A program made the translations under genes and the position numbers. Below, one piece after another: positions 46,533 through 55,426 of a stretch of 64,000 nucleotides of DNA (positions are counted from its first letter, which is position 1; each line of letters begins with the position of its first letter). The notes under the pieces were generated by a model. It made no database searches. It was not told where the DNA came from and was given only the letters and a program-made list of their open reading frames with translations. Location: assembly GCF_024181725.1 (NCBI RefSeq), contig NZ_CP028908.1, positions 1,116,001-1,180,000 on the forward strand, written 5' to 3'. This DNA comes from Bradyrhizobium sp. WD16. GTDB lineage: Bacteria > Pseudomonadota > Alphaproteobacteria > Rhizobiales > Xanthobacteraceae.

Positions 46533-47629
46533 TCCGCGGCCTCCCGCATCAGATCTGCCGACCCCGCCGCAAACTCCTCACGCAGCTTGCGGATGAGGCC
46601 AAGCTCCGACTGGAAATCGACGTAGTGGGGCAGCTTGAGGTGCTCGACGAAGCCGGTCGCCTGCACGTTGTCCGAATGCGACAGCACGAATTCCTCGTCC
46701 TGGGCCGGCGCCGTCGCCTCCTCGCCGAGCTCCCGCGCCCGCAGCGCACGATCGACCAGCGCCATCGCCATGACCTTGCGCTCAGCCTGGCCGAAGGCGA
46801 GGCCATAGCCGCGCGTGAAGCTCGGCGGCTCGGTGGCACTGCCCGTGAACTGGTTGACCATCTGGCATTCGCTCAGTTCGATGGTACCGAGCGGCACGGC
46901 GAAGCCGACCTCCTCGGCGAAGAACTGCACCTCGACGTCGCCGAAGCGGATCTCGCCGGCGAACGGATGGTTGCGGGCATAGCCGCGCTGGGTCGAATAG
47001 CCCAGCGCCAGGAGGAAACCTTCGTCGCCGCGCGCCAGATTTTGCAGCCGCAAGTCCCGCCCGGCGGGAAAGGCCAGGGGCTCGCGGGTGAGATCGGCGA
47101 CCGCGGCGCCGGGCTCGGCCTGGGGTGACGGCTCGATCAGGCCGTCGCGACCGAGAATATCCGTTGCGCGCGGCATCGGCGCCGGCTCCGCCTCGCTTTC
47201 CGCCGCCGGCTCCGGCTCTGCGCCGTCGGCGAGTTCGGGATCGAGCAGCCGGTGGGTATAGTCGAAGGTTGGCCCCAGCACCTGACCGCCGGGCATGTCC
47301 TTGAAGGTCGACGAGATGCGTCGCCGCACCTCCATGCCGGAGGTGTCCACCGGCTCGGTCGAACCGAAGCGCGGCAAGGTCGCGCGAAAGGCACGCAGCA
47401 GGAAGATCGCCTCGATCAGGTCGCCACGCGCCTGCTTGATGGCAAGGGCCGCCAGCTCACGATCGTGAAGCGATCCCTCACTCATCACCCGGTCGACAGC
47501 GAGACCAAGCTGGCCGGCGATCTGGTCGAGCGACAGTTCTGGCACCGAGGGATCGCCACGACGCGCCTGCGCCAGCAGCTTGTGGGCATTGTCGATGGCG
47601 CGCTCGCCGCCCTTGACTGCGACATACAC
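46529..47629 (-). CDS. phnI: C-P lyase core subunit PhnI
   Basis: A 366-residue PhnI. MYVAVKGGERAIDNAHKLLAQARRGD and the LARGDEGFLLALGYSTQRGYARNHPFAGEIRFG and EFVLSHSDNVQATGFVEHLKLPHYVDFQSEL segments are characteristic. PhnI is the nucleosidase-like subunit that adds phosphonate to ATP-ribose. The start is GTG at 47629 with AGGAGG 8 nt upstream; the frame upstream overlaps phnH and is not used. Confidence 0.95.
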   Translation of the reverse strand: MYVAVKGGERAIDNAHKLLAQARRGDPSVPELSLDQIAGQLGLAVDRVMSEGSLHDRELAALAIKQARGDLIEAIFLLRAFRATLPRFGSTEPVDTSGMEVRRRISSTFKDMPGGQVLGPTFDYTHRLLDPELADGAEPEPAAESEAEPAPMPRATDILGRDGLIEPSPQAEPGAAVADLTREPLAFPAGRDLRLQNLARGDEGFLLALGYSTQRGYARNHPFAGEIRFGDVEVQFFAEEVGFAVPLGTIELSECQMVNQFTGSATEPPSFTRGYGLAFGQAERKVMAMALVDRALRARELGEEATAPAQDEEFVLSHSDNVQATGFVEHLKLPHYVDFQSELGLIRKLREEFAAGSADLMREAAE

Positions 47630-47631
47630 GA

Positions 47632-48249
47632 TCAGTCCTCCTTCGCTGTCACGCGCGTGGTGCGCGGCAGGCCGACAAGGCTGTCGTCCGCCACCAGCAT
47701 GAGATCGACACCACGGGGAAACAGCCCGCGATTGGCCGCGAGCCTGGCCGGCAGGTCGGCCGGCAAGCGCGCGGTGAGCGAGGCGATACCGTCGATGCCG
47801 GGACCGCGCAGCGACAGTGCGGGCCCGTCCGCAAGGCTCGCCACCTGGATGATCAATGTCGTCGAACGATCCGGATAATCGCTGCTGCCGAGCGCGAAGC
47901 ACTCGAACGGCGGCATCGCATCGGGCTCGGCGATCAGGGCGAAGGCTGCATTCGCCGGACTGGCGACGATGGCAGCACCGGTCTGGAAGCGCAGCCAGTC
48001 GGCGACCTCGCAGTTCGCCGCCATGGCGCCATCGAGCCAGATCGGAGTATCGCTGTCGAACAGCGCCCGCGCCAGCACCGCGGCGCCCCGCGTCATCGGC
48101 GCCGGCACCGCGGTTGCGGCCTCGGCGGCGAGTGCGATGGACTGCAGCCGCCCTGGCCGGGCCAGCGCCTCCATGGCAGCGCGAAATGTCGCCTGGGCAT
48201 GAAGGACCTCCGGCGGATAGGCCATGGCGGCCCCTGTCGTCGGCGCCAT
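47632..48249 (-). CDS. phnH: C-P lyase core subunit PhnH
   Basis: A 205-residue PhnH. HAQATFRAAMEALARPGRLQSI is the family N-terminus; the rest is less conserved but FPRGVDLMLV is present. Second subunit of the PhnGHIJ core. GGAGGG precedes the ATG; gap of 2 nt to the phnG stop. Confidence 0.93.
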   Translation of the reverse strand: MAPTTGAAMAYPPEVLHAQATFRAAMEALARPGRLQSIALAAEAATAVPAPMTRGAAVLARALFDSDTPIWLDGAMAANCEVADWLRFQTGAAIVASPANAAFALIAEPDAMPPFECFALGSSDYPDRSTTLIIQVASLADGPALSLRGPGIDGIASLTARLPADLPARLAANRGLFPRGVDLMLVADDSLVGLPRTTRVTAKED

Positions 48250-48251
48250 GA

Positions 48252-48743
48252 TCAGCCCTCCCCGCGCACCAGAGTGAAGAAATCGACCCGGGTTGCCGCG
48301 GTCTGCGCCGCGGTGCGGCGCCGACCCACGGCGATGATCGCCGCCAGCGGCGCAATCACTTCGCGCTCGATGGTTGCCGCCCGCTCGGTCTGGATCATGG
48401 CGTCGCAGAGCGCGATCAATTCGGCCTTGGCGGTGTCGCGCCCCAGCGCGTAGCCGAAACCGACGGCGCCGCCTTCGAGCCGCAACGCCACCCGGGCGAC
48501 GGTCGCCTCGCCAAGGTTGAAGGGCGTGCCGTCGCCGCCGATCCGGCCGCGCACCATGACGAGACCTCGTTCGCCGGCGCGCAACCGCTGGAACGGCGGC
48601 AACTCGACGGCGGCAATGCGCTCGGCGATCGCCGCCGTGGCGGATCGTGCCAGCACGGCCATCGCCGCCTGCCGCCGCCTGGTGATGTCGTCGTCGCGTG
48701 TTTCGCCCGGTGTTGCCCTGCTTGACGTTGCCCTGCTTGACAT
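48252..48743 (-). CDS. phnG: C-P lyase core subunit PhnG
   Basis: A 163-residue PhnG. RQAAMAVLARS, MVRGRIGGDGTPFNLGEATVARVALRL and GFGYALGRDTAKAELIALCDAM are the family core. The N-terminus carries a doubled SSRAT pentapeptide from a 15-bp tandem repeat. ATG at 48743 has GGAAGG 5 nt upstream; a TTG four codons earlier is unlikely. First gene of the operon, just downstream of the putative PhnF palindrome. Confidence 0.92.
   Translation of the reverse strand: MSSRATSSRATPGETRDDDITRRRQAAMAVLARSATAAIAERIAAVELPPFQRLRAGERGLVMVRGRIGGDGTPFNLGEATVARVALRLEGGAVGFGYALGRDTAKAELIALCDAMIQTERAATIEREVIAPLAAIIAVGRRRTAAQTAATRVDFFTLVRGEG
48712..48741. repeat. 15-bp perfect tandem duplication in the phnG 5' end
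   Basis: GTTGCCCTGCTTGAC is present twice head to tail, producing SSRATSSRAT near the PhnG N-terminus. Probably replication slippage; frame is kept. Confidence 0.9.
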
Positions 48744-48754
48744 GGGCCCTTCCA

Positions 48755-48780
48755 AAGTTGTCTATGTCTATAGACAACTT
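48755..48780. promoter_or_regulatory. Candidate PhnF operator (perfect palindrome)
   Basis: AAGTTGTCTAT and ATAGACAACTT are perfect 11-bp arms separated by 4 nt. The site lies just before phnG and in the 133-bp divergent gap to phnF, so it could govern both. GntR/HutC regulators bind such dyads. It sits very near the phnG ribosome-binding site, so it may overlap the transcript start. Confidence 0.8.
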
Positions 48781-48876
48781 GATAGCGCGCATCCATGACC
48801 GTTTGGTGACACCGGGGATGATTTCACGAACAGTCGCATCCGAAAGTTGTGCCGTGCCGCCCGGCGCGAGCGCCGC

Positions 48877-49605
48877 ATGAGCGTCCAGGACGAAACCGCC
48901 GGCGTGGCGCTGTGGCGGCGCGTCGCCGATTCCATCGAGCGCGACATCGGCGCGGGGACCTATGCCGCCGGCGAAAAGCTGCCCGGCGAGGTCGAGATCG
49001 CGGAGGCCTTCGGTGTCAATCGCCATACCGTCCGCCGCGCCCTGGCGGCGCTGGCCGAGCGCGGGCTGGTCCGCGCCGAGCGCGGCAGCGGCACCTACGT
49101 CGAGGCGCCCCGCCTCGCCTATCCGCTGCGGGCGCGCACCCGCTTCTCCGAAATCGTCGGCGCCGGCGGCCGCGAACCGCGCGGCCAGCTGATCGGCGCG
49201 ACCATCGAACCGGCGGGCCGCGACCTTGCACGACGGCTCGGCGTCAAACCCGGGACGCCGCTGGCACGCATCGATTCGGTCCGCCTCGCCGACCGCACAC
49301 CGATCTGCGTCAGCACCAACTGGCTCGTCGCGGAGTGCTTTCCCGACGCCGGCGCGGTCTACGAGCGATCCCGCTCGGTGACGCGGCTGCTCAGTCACTA
49401 CGGCATCCGTGACTATCGCCGCTCCGCCACGAGGATCACCGCCGCCATCGCCGAGGCATCTGACGCGGTACGGCTCGAACTCGCGCTGGGGCGGCCGGTG
49501 CTAATCGTCGAGTCCGTCGATGTCGCGCCCGACGGCACGCCGCTCCTCGCGACCCGCGCCCGCTTCGCCGCCGACCGCGTCGATTTCGTGGTCGAGACCG
49601 GGTGA
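48877..49605 (+). CDS. phnF: GntR/HutC-family regulator PhnF
   Basis: A 242-residue GntR regulator with a UTRA effector domain. The winged helix is ALWRRVADSIERDIGAGTYAAGEKLPGEVEIAEAFGVNRHTVRRALAALAERGLVRAERGSGTYV. The C-terminal UTRA part includes RIDSVRLADRTPICVSTNWL and VLIVESVDVAPDGTPLLATRARFAADRVDFV. PhnF is the repressor of phosphonate genes. It is divergent from phnG. Start is ATG 48877; the frame runs 10 codons further upstream. Confidence 0.92.
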   Translation: MSVQDETAGVALWRRVADSIERDIGAGTYAAGEKLPGEVEIAEAFGVNRHTVRRALAALAERGLVRAERGSGTYVEAPRLAYPLRARTRFSEIVGAGGREPRGQLIGATIEPAGRDLARRLGVKPGTPLARIDSVRLADRTPICVSTNWLVAECFPDAGAVYERSRSVTRLLSHYGIRDYRRSATRITAAIAEASDAVRLELALGRPVLIVESVDVAPDGTPLLATRARFAADRVDFVVETG

Positions 49606-49712
49606 TCACGTGACCGGGCTTGTGCCGCTCACACTGAAATCATCCAGCTCCTTACGAGCCGCCCCGGAAGAAACGTGGGGAGCATGGCGATCCGGCTCTC
49701 AGAGTTAGACTC

Positions 49713-50579
49713 TCACGCCACAGCACGGCGGCCGATGATGGCGAAGCGCAGCCGGCTGGAGATCCAGTCGATGACCGCGACCGCCGCCAGGATCATCAGG
49801 ATCAGGAAGGACACCTTCTGCCATTCCAGCACGCGGATCTGCTCCGCGAGCTGCAGGCCGATGCCGCCGGCGCCGACGATGCCGATGATGGTTGCAGAAC
49901 GGGTGTTGGATTCGATGAAGTAGAGCACCTGGCCGGCGATTACCGGAATCACCTGCGGCAGCAGGCCGAAGCGGATTTCATGCAGCGCTGTGCCGCCGCT
50001 GGCGCGGATGCCTTCGACCGGCTTGCGATCGGCAGATTCGATCGCCTCGGAAAACAGCTTGCCGAAGGCGCCGAAATCCGAAATCGCAATCGCCAGAACG
50101 CCGGCGAAAGGACCGAGGCCGACGACATTGATCCACACCAGGGCCCAGACCAGGGTGTCGATGCCGCGGATCGCATCGAAGCCGCGGCGCACCGGAAAGC
50201 GCAGGATCCAGGATGGAATGACATTGCGCGCTGCAAGCAGGCTGACCGGCAGTGCGGCGATTGCCGCCAGCGTCGTGCCGAGAATGGCGATGGAGAGCGT
50301 TTCGCCCATGGCGGCGAGATAGGTCGGAAAGGAGCTCCCCGGATTGGGCGGGATCATCAGCAGGGTGAACCAGCCGAGCTGGTGCAGGCCGGCCAGCATG
50401 CGCGCGGGCGAGAAGTCGAGATCGATAAGGCCATAGACGAACAGGATGGCCGCCGCCGCGCCCAGCGCCGGCACCGAAACCCGCGCGGCCAGCGGCCGCT
50501 CGAACACATCCGGATAACGCGCCCGCATCTCCTCGACCGATGTTCGGCCTGGCGTCGGCTGGGTTTCCGGCATGTTCAT
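49713..50579 (-). CDS. phnE: Phosphonate ABC permease PhnE (second copy)
   Basis: A 288-residue permease with about six helices. The ABC permease loop is SADRKPVEGIRASGGTALHEIRFGLLPQVIPV, followed by ESNTRSATIIGIVGAGGIGLQLAEQI, the PhnE-type ending. Its ATG overlaps the stop of the other phnE (TGATG). The tandem pair gives a heterodimer channel for phosphonate uptake. Confidence 0.92.
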   Translation of the reverse strand: MNMPETQPTPGRTSVEEMRARYPDVFERPLAARVSVPALGAAAAILFVYGLIDLDFSPARMLAGLHQLGWFTLLMIPPNPGSSFPTYLAAMGETLSIAILGTTLAAIAALPVSLLAARNVIPSWILRFPVRRGFDAIRGIDTLVWALVWINVVGLGPFAGVLAIAISDFGAFGKLFSEAIESADRKPVEGIRASGGTALHEIRFGLLPQVIPVIAGQVLYFIESNTRSATIIGIVGAGGIGLQLAEQIRVLEWQKVSFLILMILAAVAVIDWISSRLRFAIIGRRAVA

Positions 50580-51460
50580 CAATGACGCTCCCCGCCGAGA
50601 AAGCGTCCGCGGACCAGCCCGGTGCCGATATCAAGGATGAAGACCGCGGCGATGATCAGGAGCAGAATGGCGCTGACGTCGGAATAGTAGAATTTGCGGA
50701 TGGCGACGATCAACTCCTGACCGATGCCGCCGGCGCCGACGAAGCCCATGACCGAGGCGCCGCGGACATTGATCTCGAAACGCAGCAGCGTGTAGCTGGC
50801 GAAGCCCGCTACGACCTGGGGCAGCACTGCAAATCGCATGCAGGCGATCCAGCTCGCGCCGGTCGAGCGAATGCCTTCCAGCGGCTTGGGATCGATATTC
50901 TCGACCACGTCGGCGAACAGCTTGCCGAGCGCGCCGGCGGAATGGATCGCAATCGCCAGCACGCCGGCCATGGGCCCGAGACCGAAGGCTATGACGAAGA
51001 TCAGGGCGAAGACGATGTCGGGAACGGTCCTGCAGAACTCGAGGAAGCGCCGTACGGCGAAGCGGAGCCAGCCGATCGGCGCGGTGTTGCCGGCCGCGAG
51101 GAAGTTCAGCGCCAGCGCCGCCAGCGCGCCAGCCATGGTGCCGACATAGCTGATCAGCACCGTCTCGCCGAGCAGGGCCAGCCATTTGCGCAAGCCCCAG
51201 AACCATTCCCCGAAGTCGGTCCAGGCCCGCGCGCCGCTGTCGAGGCGCAGAATGCGGTCGAAATAGCTGGTAAAGTTGCCGATCTTGGCGAGGAAAGTCG
51301 CGACATCGACGTCGGCGCCGCGGGCCGCAAGCACCAGCACGGCTAGCCCCGCCACAGCGGCCAGCGCCGCGCGACGGCGGCGCTGCGCCACGGCGCGGCG
51401 ATACGCCTCGCGCAACGGCGCAAGCTGCGGTTCGGGCAAGATCGAAACGGCGGAGGTCAT
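50579..51460 (-). CDS. phnE: Phosphonate ABC permease PhnE (first copy)
   Basis: A 293-residue permease. N-terminal cytoplasmic tail, then LAALAAVAGLAVLVLAARG-type helix, and the conserved loop NIDPKPLEGIRSTGASWIACMRFAVLPQVVAGFASYTLLRFEINVRGASVMGFVGAGGIGQEL. Partner of the second PhnE. It follows phnD by 61 nt. Confidence 0.93.
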   Translation of the reverse strand: MTSAVSILPEPQLAPLREAYRRAVAQRRRRAALAAVAGLAVLVLAARGADVDVATFLAKIGNFTSYFDRILRLDSGARAWTDFGEWFWGLRKWLALLGETVLISYVGTMAGALAALALNFLAAGNTAPIGWLRFAVRRFLEFCRTVPDIVFALIFVIAFGLGPMAGVLAIAIHSAGALGKLFADVVENIDPKPLEGIRSTGASWIACMRFAVLPQVVAGFASYTLLRFEINVRGASVMGFVGAGGIGQELIVAIRKFYYSDVSAILLLIIAAVFILDIGTGLVRGRFLGGERH

Positions 51461-51521
51461 GGATCGAGCGGTGGGCTGGGGCGCCGGCGGCCTGGCCGTG
51501 GCGCCCCGCCGCGTGAGCGGA

Positions 51522-52460
51522 TCAGGACGCCTTCTTCTTGCGCAGGCGGTCGACGAACTTGATCAGTTCGACGGTAGCGTCCCAATCCTTGGTGGTGGCG
51601 GGATGGAAGCCCTTCTTCTGGCCGTCCGACAAACGATCGAATGCCGCCTTATCCTTGGCCGGCGCCTCGAAGAACGCCTTGGCGATCGCCGCCTTCAGAG
51701 CTTCCGGCAGATCCGAGGAATAGGCATACGGCCCGTTGATGATCTGGGCCGACTTGTGGATGACGCGGAAATCGTCCCTCTTCATCGCCGAACCGTCGGC
51801 ATTCTTCAGCATGCCCTTGGTGAGCATCTGGGCCAGGGTCGAATCGTCATCGCTGGTCCACTGGTTGGCGGCGACATCGACGGTGCCCTGACTGAGCGCC
51901 AGCAGCGCGTTCTCGTGGCTGCCGGCGAAGACGACCTTGCCGAAATAGGCGTCCGGATCGGAGATCCCCATCTTGTCGAGTTCGAAGCGCGGCACGTTGT
52001 TGCCCGAGGTCGAGTTCGGATCGACGAGGCCGAGATTCTTGCCCTTGAGCTGATCGACATTCTTGTAGGGGCTGGCCGCCTTGACGAAGAGCACCGAATA
52101 GTAGCCGGTCGAGCCGTCGGCATTGATGTCGTTGGCAAAGGCGTCGGTGTTGACGCCAGTGAGACGGGCACGGGCGAAGGACGCCGAGCCGTAGCTGGCA
52201 AGCTGGATGTTGCCGGAGCGCTGGCCTTCGATCACCGCCGCATAGTCGTTGGCGATGCGGAGGTTGACCTTGATGCCGAGCTCCTTCGACAGATAGTTGG
52301 CGAAGGGGGTCCAGCGCTCGGTCACGCCGGAGGCGTTCTCCGCCGGCACCACGGCGAAGTTGATCTCGGAGTATTTGGCTTTCCAGTCCTGCGCCGCGGC
52401 CGGCGAGGCGAGCACGGCGAGAACAGCGACACCGGCGAGAAGATGACGACGGTCGATCAT
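51522..52460 (-). CDS. phnD: Phosphonate-binding periplasmic protein PhnD
   Basis: A 312-residue periplasmic binding protein. Signal peptide MIDRRHLLAGVAVLAVLASPAAAQ. Mature start WKAKYSEINFAVVPAENASGVTERWTPFANYLSKELGIKVNLRIANDYAAVIEGQRSGNIQLASYGSASFARA and the PNSTSGNNVPRFELDKMG segment match PhnD. A GC-rich hairpin with a distant T-run precedes the gene, at 52501-52530. It could set a higher level of the binding protein than of phnC, or be a chance hairpin. Confidence 0.94.
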   Translation of the reverse strand: MIDRRHLLAGVAVLAVLASPAAAQDWKAKYSEINFAVVPAENASGVTERWTPFANYLSKELGIKVNLRIANDYAAVIEGQRSGNIQLASYGSASFARARLTGVNTDAFANDINADGSTGYYSVLFVKAASPYKNVDQLKGKNLGLVDPNSTSGNNVPRFELDKMGISDPDAYFGKVVFAGSHENALLALSQGTVDVAANQWTSDDDSTLAQMLTKGMLKNADGSAMKRDDFRVIHKSAQIINGPYAYSSDLPEALKAAIAKAFFEAPAKDKAAFDRLSDGQKKGFHPATTKDWDATVELIKFVDRLRKKKAS

Positions 52461-52531
52461 GTAAAGTCTCCTGGACTGGGGTAGCAGTGAAAAATCGAGA
52501 TCAAGGCCGCCCTTCGGCCGCCGTGCGGCCC

Positions 52532-53335
52532 TTACGCGGCGACGGTGCCGAGTTCGGGCACGGGCGCGGCGGCGGGAGCCGGGACGTCCATGACGTCGCC
52601 CGCCTCCAGATCATAGAGTTCGCGCGCGATGCGGTCGGTGAGGTCGGCCGGCATGCCATCGAACACGACGCGGCCCAGCGCCATGCCGATCAGGCGGTCG
52701 CAGTAACTGCGCGCCAGATCCAGCGAATGCAAATTGCACAGCACCGTGATGCCGAAATGCTTGTTGATGCGCAGCAGGGCATCCATGACGATCCTCGTGT
52801 TGCGGGGGTCGAGGGAAGCGATCGGCTCGTCGGCGAGTATCAAGGTGGGCTGCTGAACCAGGGCGCGGGCAATGGCGACGCGCTGCTGCTGGCCACCCGA
52901 AAGCTGATCCGCGCGCTGCGGCGCCAGGGCCGCGATGTCGAATTGCTCGAGCGCCGACAGCGCGATCGCCTTGTCGTCCTCGGGCCATAGTTGAAACAGC
53001 GAACGCCAGGACGGCACGTCGGCGAGGCGACCCATCAGCACATTGGTCAGCACGTCGAGGCGGCCCGAGAGATTGAACTGCTGGAAGATCATGGCCGAGC
53101 GGGCCCGCCAGCGCCGCAGTTCCCGGCCCTTCAGGGCGGTGACATCCGTGCCCTCGAACAAAATGCGCCCTTCGGACGGCTCGGCCAGGCGATTGATCAT
53201 GCGCAGCAAGGTCGACTTGCCGGCGCCGGAGCGGCCGATCACCCCGACGAAGCTGCCGCGTTCGACCGCGAACGATGCCCCATCGACGGCGACCTTCTCG
53301 CCGTAACAACAGGTCAGCTTGTCCACGATCAGCAT
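52532..53335 (-). CDS. phnC: Phosphonate ABC transporter ATPase PhnC
   Basis: A 267-residue ABC ATPase. Walker [20 protein letters not shown], signature [15 protein letters not shown], Walker [16 protein letters not shown]; the [21 protein letters not shown] loop is typical of PhnC. First gene of phnC-D-E-E. GGAG lies 6-7 nt before the ATG at 53335. A PHO-box-like site lies 47 nt upstream. Confidence 0.94.
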   Translation of the reverse strand: MLIVDKLTCCYGEKVAVDGASFAVERGSFVGVIGRSGAGKSTLLRMINRLAEPSEGRILFEGTDVTALKGRELRRWRARSAMIFQQFNLSGRLDVLTNVLMGRLADVPSWRSLFQLWPEDDKAIALSALEQFDIAALAPQRADQLSGGQQQRVAIARALVQQPTLILADEPIASLDPRNTRIVMDALLRINKHFGITVLCNLHSLDLARSYCDRLIGMALGRVVFDGMPADLTDRIARELYDLEAGDVMDVPAPAAAPVPELGTVAA

Positions 53336-53381
53336 GCGCAACTCCGAGCCATCAAGGTCGCTCCATGGCTAACGCGGAGTT

Positions 53382-53399
53382 CCAACAGTTCTATGACAG
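53382..53399 (-). promoter_or_regulatory. PHO-box-like site upstream of phnC
   Basis: On the minus strand CTGTCAT-N4-CTGTTGG closely follows the PhoB consensus CTGTCAT-N4-CTGTCAT (12 of 14 defined positions). It is 47 nt before the phnC ATG. This gives phosphate-starvation control of the phosphonate importer. Confidence 0.72.
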
Positions 53400-53448
53400 T
53401 TTGGCCCGATCGGTCGAAGTGACGCAGTGAAACCGGGGACACGGACGC

Positions 53449-53477
53449 TTGTCACCGAACCGTCATCACGTCGTCAC
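53449..53477 (+). promoter_or_regulatory. Triple PHO-like half-site array before the acyltransferase gene
   Basis: TTGTCAC, CCGTCAT and TCGTCAC are spaced with an 11-nt period (4 nt between each). This is the spacing of PhoB half-sites. The array is 56 nt before the acyltransferase ATG and points along the plus strand, opposite to the phnC site. Confidence 0.6.
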
Positions 53478-53532
53478 CGCGGCATCGGAGACAGCGGCAA
53501 GCGCAGATGCGACTTGAAGCAGGAAGGCCCGC

Positions 53533-54165
53533 ATGACCGCCAAGATGCTGTCCGTCGTTCCCGCCGTCGACCCGTCTGCCCAGCTCACGGATGCGCGGCT
53601 TGGCGCCTATTGCGAGGTCGGTGCCCGCACCGTTCTTCATGACGTGACGATAGGCGATTACTCCTATGTGGTGAATGACAGCCAGATCACCTACACCACC
53701 ATCGGCAAGTTCTGCTCGATTGCCGCGATGACGCGGATCAACCCCGGCAACCATCCCATGCACCGGGCGACCCAGGCTCATTTTACCTATCGCGCCAGTA
53801 CATACTTTCCCGGCGAAGAGGATGATGCCGCATTCTTCGACTGGCGCCGCAGCCATGCGGTCACCATCGGTCACGACGTCTGGATCGGTCACGGCGCCGT
53901 GGTGCTGCCGGGGCGCCAGATCGGCACCGGAGCGGTGATCGCCGCTGCCTCCATCGTCACCAAGGACGTCCCCGCCTACACCATCGTCGCCGGCAACCCG
54001 GCGCGGATCATCCGCCGCCGCTTCAGCGAGCCGATCGCCGAGCGCCTGACTGCACTCGCCTGGTGGGACTGGAATCACGATCGCCTCCGCCGCGCCTTGC
54101 CGGACTTCCGGCAACTTGCAATCGAGGATTTCCTCGCCGTGCACGAAGCCGCGGCTCTGGCGTAA
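53533..54165 (+). CDS. Phosphonate-associated hexapeptide-repeat acyltransferase
   Basis: A 210-residue left-handed β-helix acyltransferase. Hexapeptide repeats run from LGAYCEVGARTVLHDVTIGDYSYV to VTIGHDVWIGHGAVVLPGRQIGTGAVIAAASIVTKDVPAYTIVAGNPARIIRRRF, with an inserted loop near residues 75-115 as in chloramphenicol/streptogramin-type xenobiotic acetyltransferases. This family recurs in phosphonate operons as a transferase-hexapeptide protein, presumably acting on an aminophosphonate, but its substrate is not proven here. AGGAAGG precedes the ATG. The PhnO of E. coli is an unrelated GNAT. Confidence 0.87.
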   Translation: MTAKMLSVVPAVDPSAQLTDARLGAYCEVGARTVLHDVTIGDYSYVVNDSQITYTTIGKFCSIAAMTRINPGNHPMHRATQAHFTYRASTYFPGEEDDAAFFDWRRSHAVTIGHDVWIGHGAVVLPGRQIGTGAVIAAASIVTKDVPAYTIVAGNPARIIRRRFSEPIAERLTALAWWDWNHDRLRRALPDFRQLAIEDFLAVHEAAALA

Positions 54166-54232
54166 CGGCCGGGCGCATGATCTAAATTGCCAATCTGCGT
54201 TGCGTATTTCGGCGCAAACCACGGGACTGACA

Positions 54233-55417
54233 ATGAACAAGGGACTTGTCATCGAACGCGGCCGGGCGCTGATCGGCGACGAATTCGCCGAGACCACGCT
54301 CTGCACCGATCGCGCGCTGATTGCGACGGTCGGCGGCGGCACCGCCGCCGCACGGCTCGACGCCAGCGATCTTCTGGTCCTGCCGGGCATCGTCGACATC
54401 CATGGCGATGCCTTCGAACGTCAGATGATGCCGCGGCCCGGAGTCGATTTTCCGCTCGATGTCGCCCTGGCCGACAGCGATCGGCAGGCGATCGCCAACG
54501 GCATCACCACAGTGTTTCACGCCACGACCTGGTCGTGGGAGCCGGGCCTGCGCAGCGGTGAGAACGCCGCGCGGCTGCTGGAAACGATCGAGCGCCAGCG
54601 GCCGCTGTTCGCGGCGGACACCCGCTTTCATCTGCGCCACGAGACCTACGATCTCGATGCCGAGCCGACCTTGCTGCGCTGGCTTGCCGAGCGGCGGATC
54701 GACCTGCTCGCCTTCAACGATCACATGGATTCGACGGTCGCCGCCCTCGACAAGCCCAACAAGCGAAACCGGATGGTCGAGCGCACGGGGCTGAGCGGCG
54801 AGGCTTTCGACGCGCTCGTCGCGACGGTCGCCGCGCGTGCGGGGGACGTTCCGGCCTCCGTCAACCGCCTTGCCGCCGCAGCGCGCGAGGCGAATGTGCG
54901 CATGCTGTCGCACGACGACGACACCCCGGCGATGCGCCAGGCCTATCGCGCCGAAGGGATTCGCATCGCCGAATTCCCGGTCAATGTCGCAACCGCGCGC
55001 GATGCCGCCGCGGCCGGCGACTTCATCGTCTTCGGCGCGCCCAATGTGGTGCGCGGTGCCAGCCATACCGGCTGGACACGTGCCGCCGACATGATCGCCC
55101 AGGGGCTCTGCTCGGTGCTGGCGTCCGACTACTACTACCCGGCGCCGCTGCTGGCGCCGTTCCGTCTCGCCGCCGACGGCGTGCGGCCACTCGCGCAGTC
55201 CTGGAAGCTGGTGTCGGAAGGGCCGGCCACCGCCGCCGGCCTCACCGACCGCGGCGTGCTTGCCGCGGGCCTCCGCGCCGATATCCTGCTGGTCGACGCG
55301 CGCGAGGCACTGCGCCCAAGAATTGTCGCCGTGATTGCCGGCGGGCGCCTCGTGCACATCACCGAGGCGGCGCGGCTGTCATCTGCGGCCGGTGCCCGGC
55401 ACAGCGTCGCCGCCTGA
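54233..55417 (+). CDS. Second PhnM-like amidohydrolase
   Basis: A 394-residue PhnM-family metal-dependent hydrolase. It is similar to PhnM in LPGIVDIHGDAFERQMMPRPGVDFPLDVALADSDRQAIANGITTVFHATTWSWEPG, in FNDHMDS and in SHDDDTPAMR. The first metal motif is HGD in place of the HTDH of the other copy. It may be a distinct enzyme of the same fold (for example acting on another ribosyl phosphonate). It follows the acyltransferase gene by 67 nt. The frame extends upstream, but family alignment puts the start at 54233. Confidence 0.87.
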   Translation: MNKGLVIERGRALIGDEFAETTLCTDRALIATVGGGTAAARLDASDLLVLPGIVDIHGDAFERQMMPRPGVDFPLDVALADSDRQAIANGITTVFHATTWSWEPGLRSGENAARLLETIERQRPLFAADTRFHLRHETYDLDAEPTLLRWLAERRIDLLAFNDHMDSTVAALDKPNKRNRMVERTGLSGEAFDALVATVAARAGDVPASVNRLAAAAREANVRMLSHDDDTPAMRQAYRAEGIRIAEFPVNVATARDAAAAGDFIVFGAPNVVRGASHTGWTRAADMIAQGLCSVLASDYYYPAPLLAPFRLAADGVRPLAQSWKLVSEGPATAAGLTDRGVLAAGLRADILLVDAREALRPRIVAVIAGGRLVHITEAARLSSAAGARHSVAA

Positions 55418-55426
55418 TCGAAGATC

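Noticed and set aside
52501-52530. GC-rich hairpin between phnC and phnD
   Set aside because: The stem has a bulge and the T-run is about 9 nt away, so I do not call it a terminator; it may only modulate expression.
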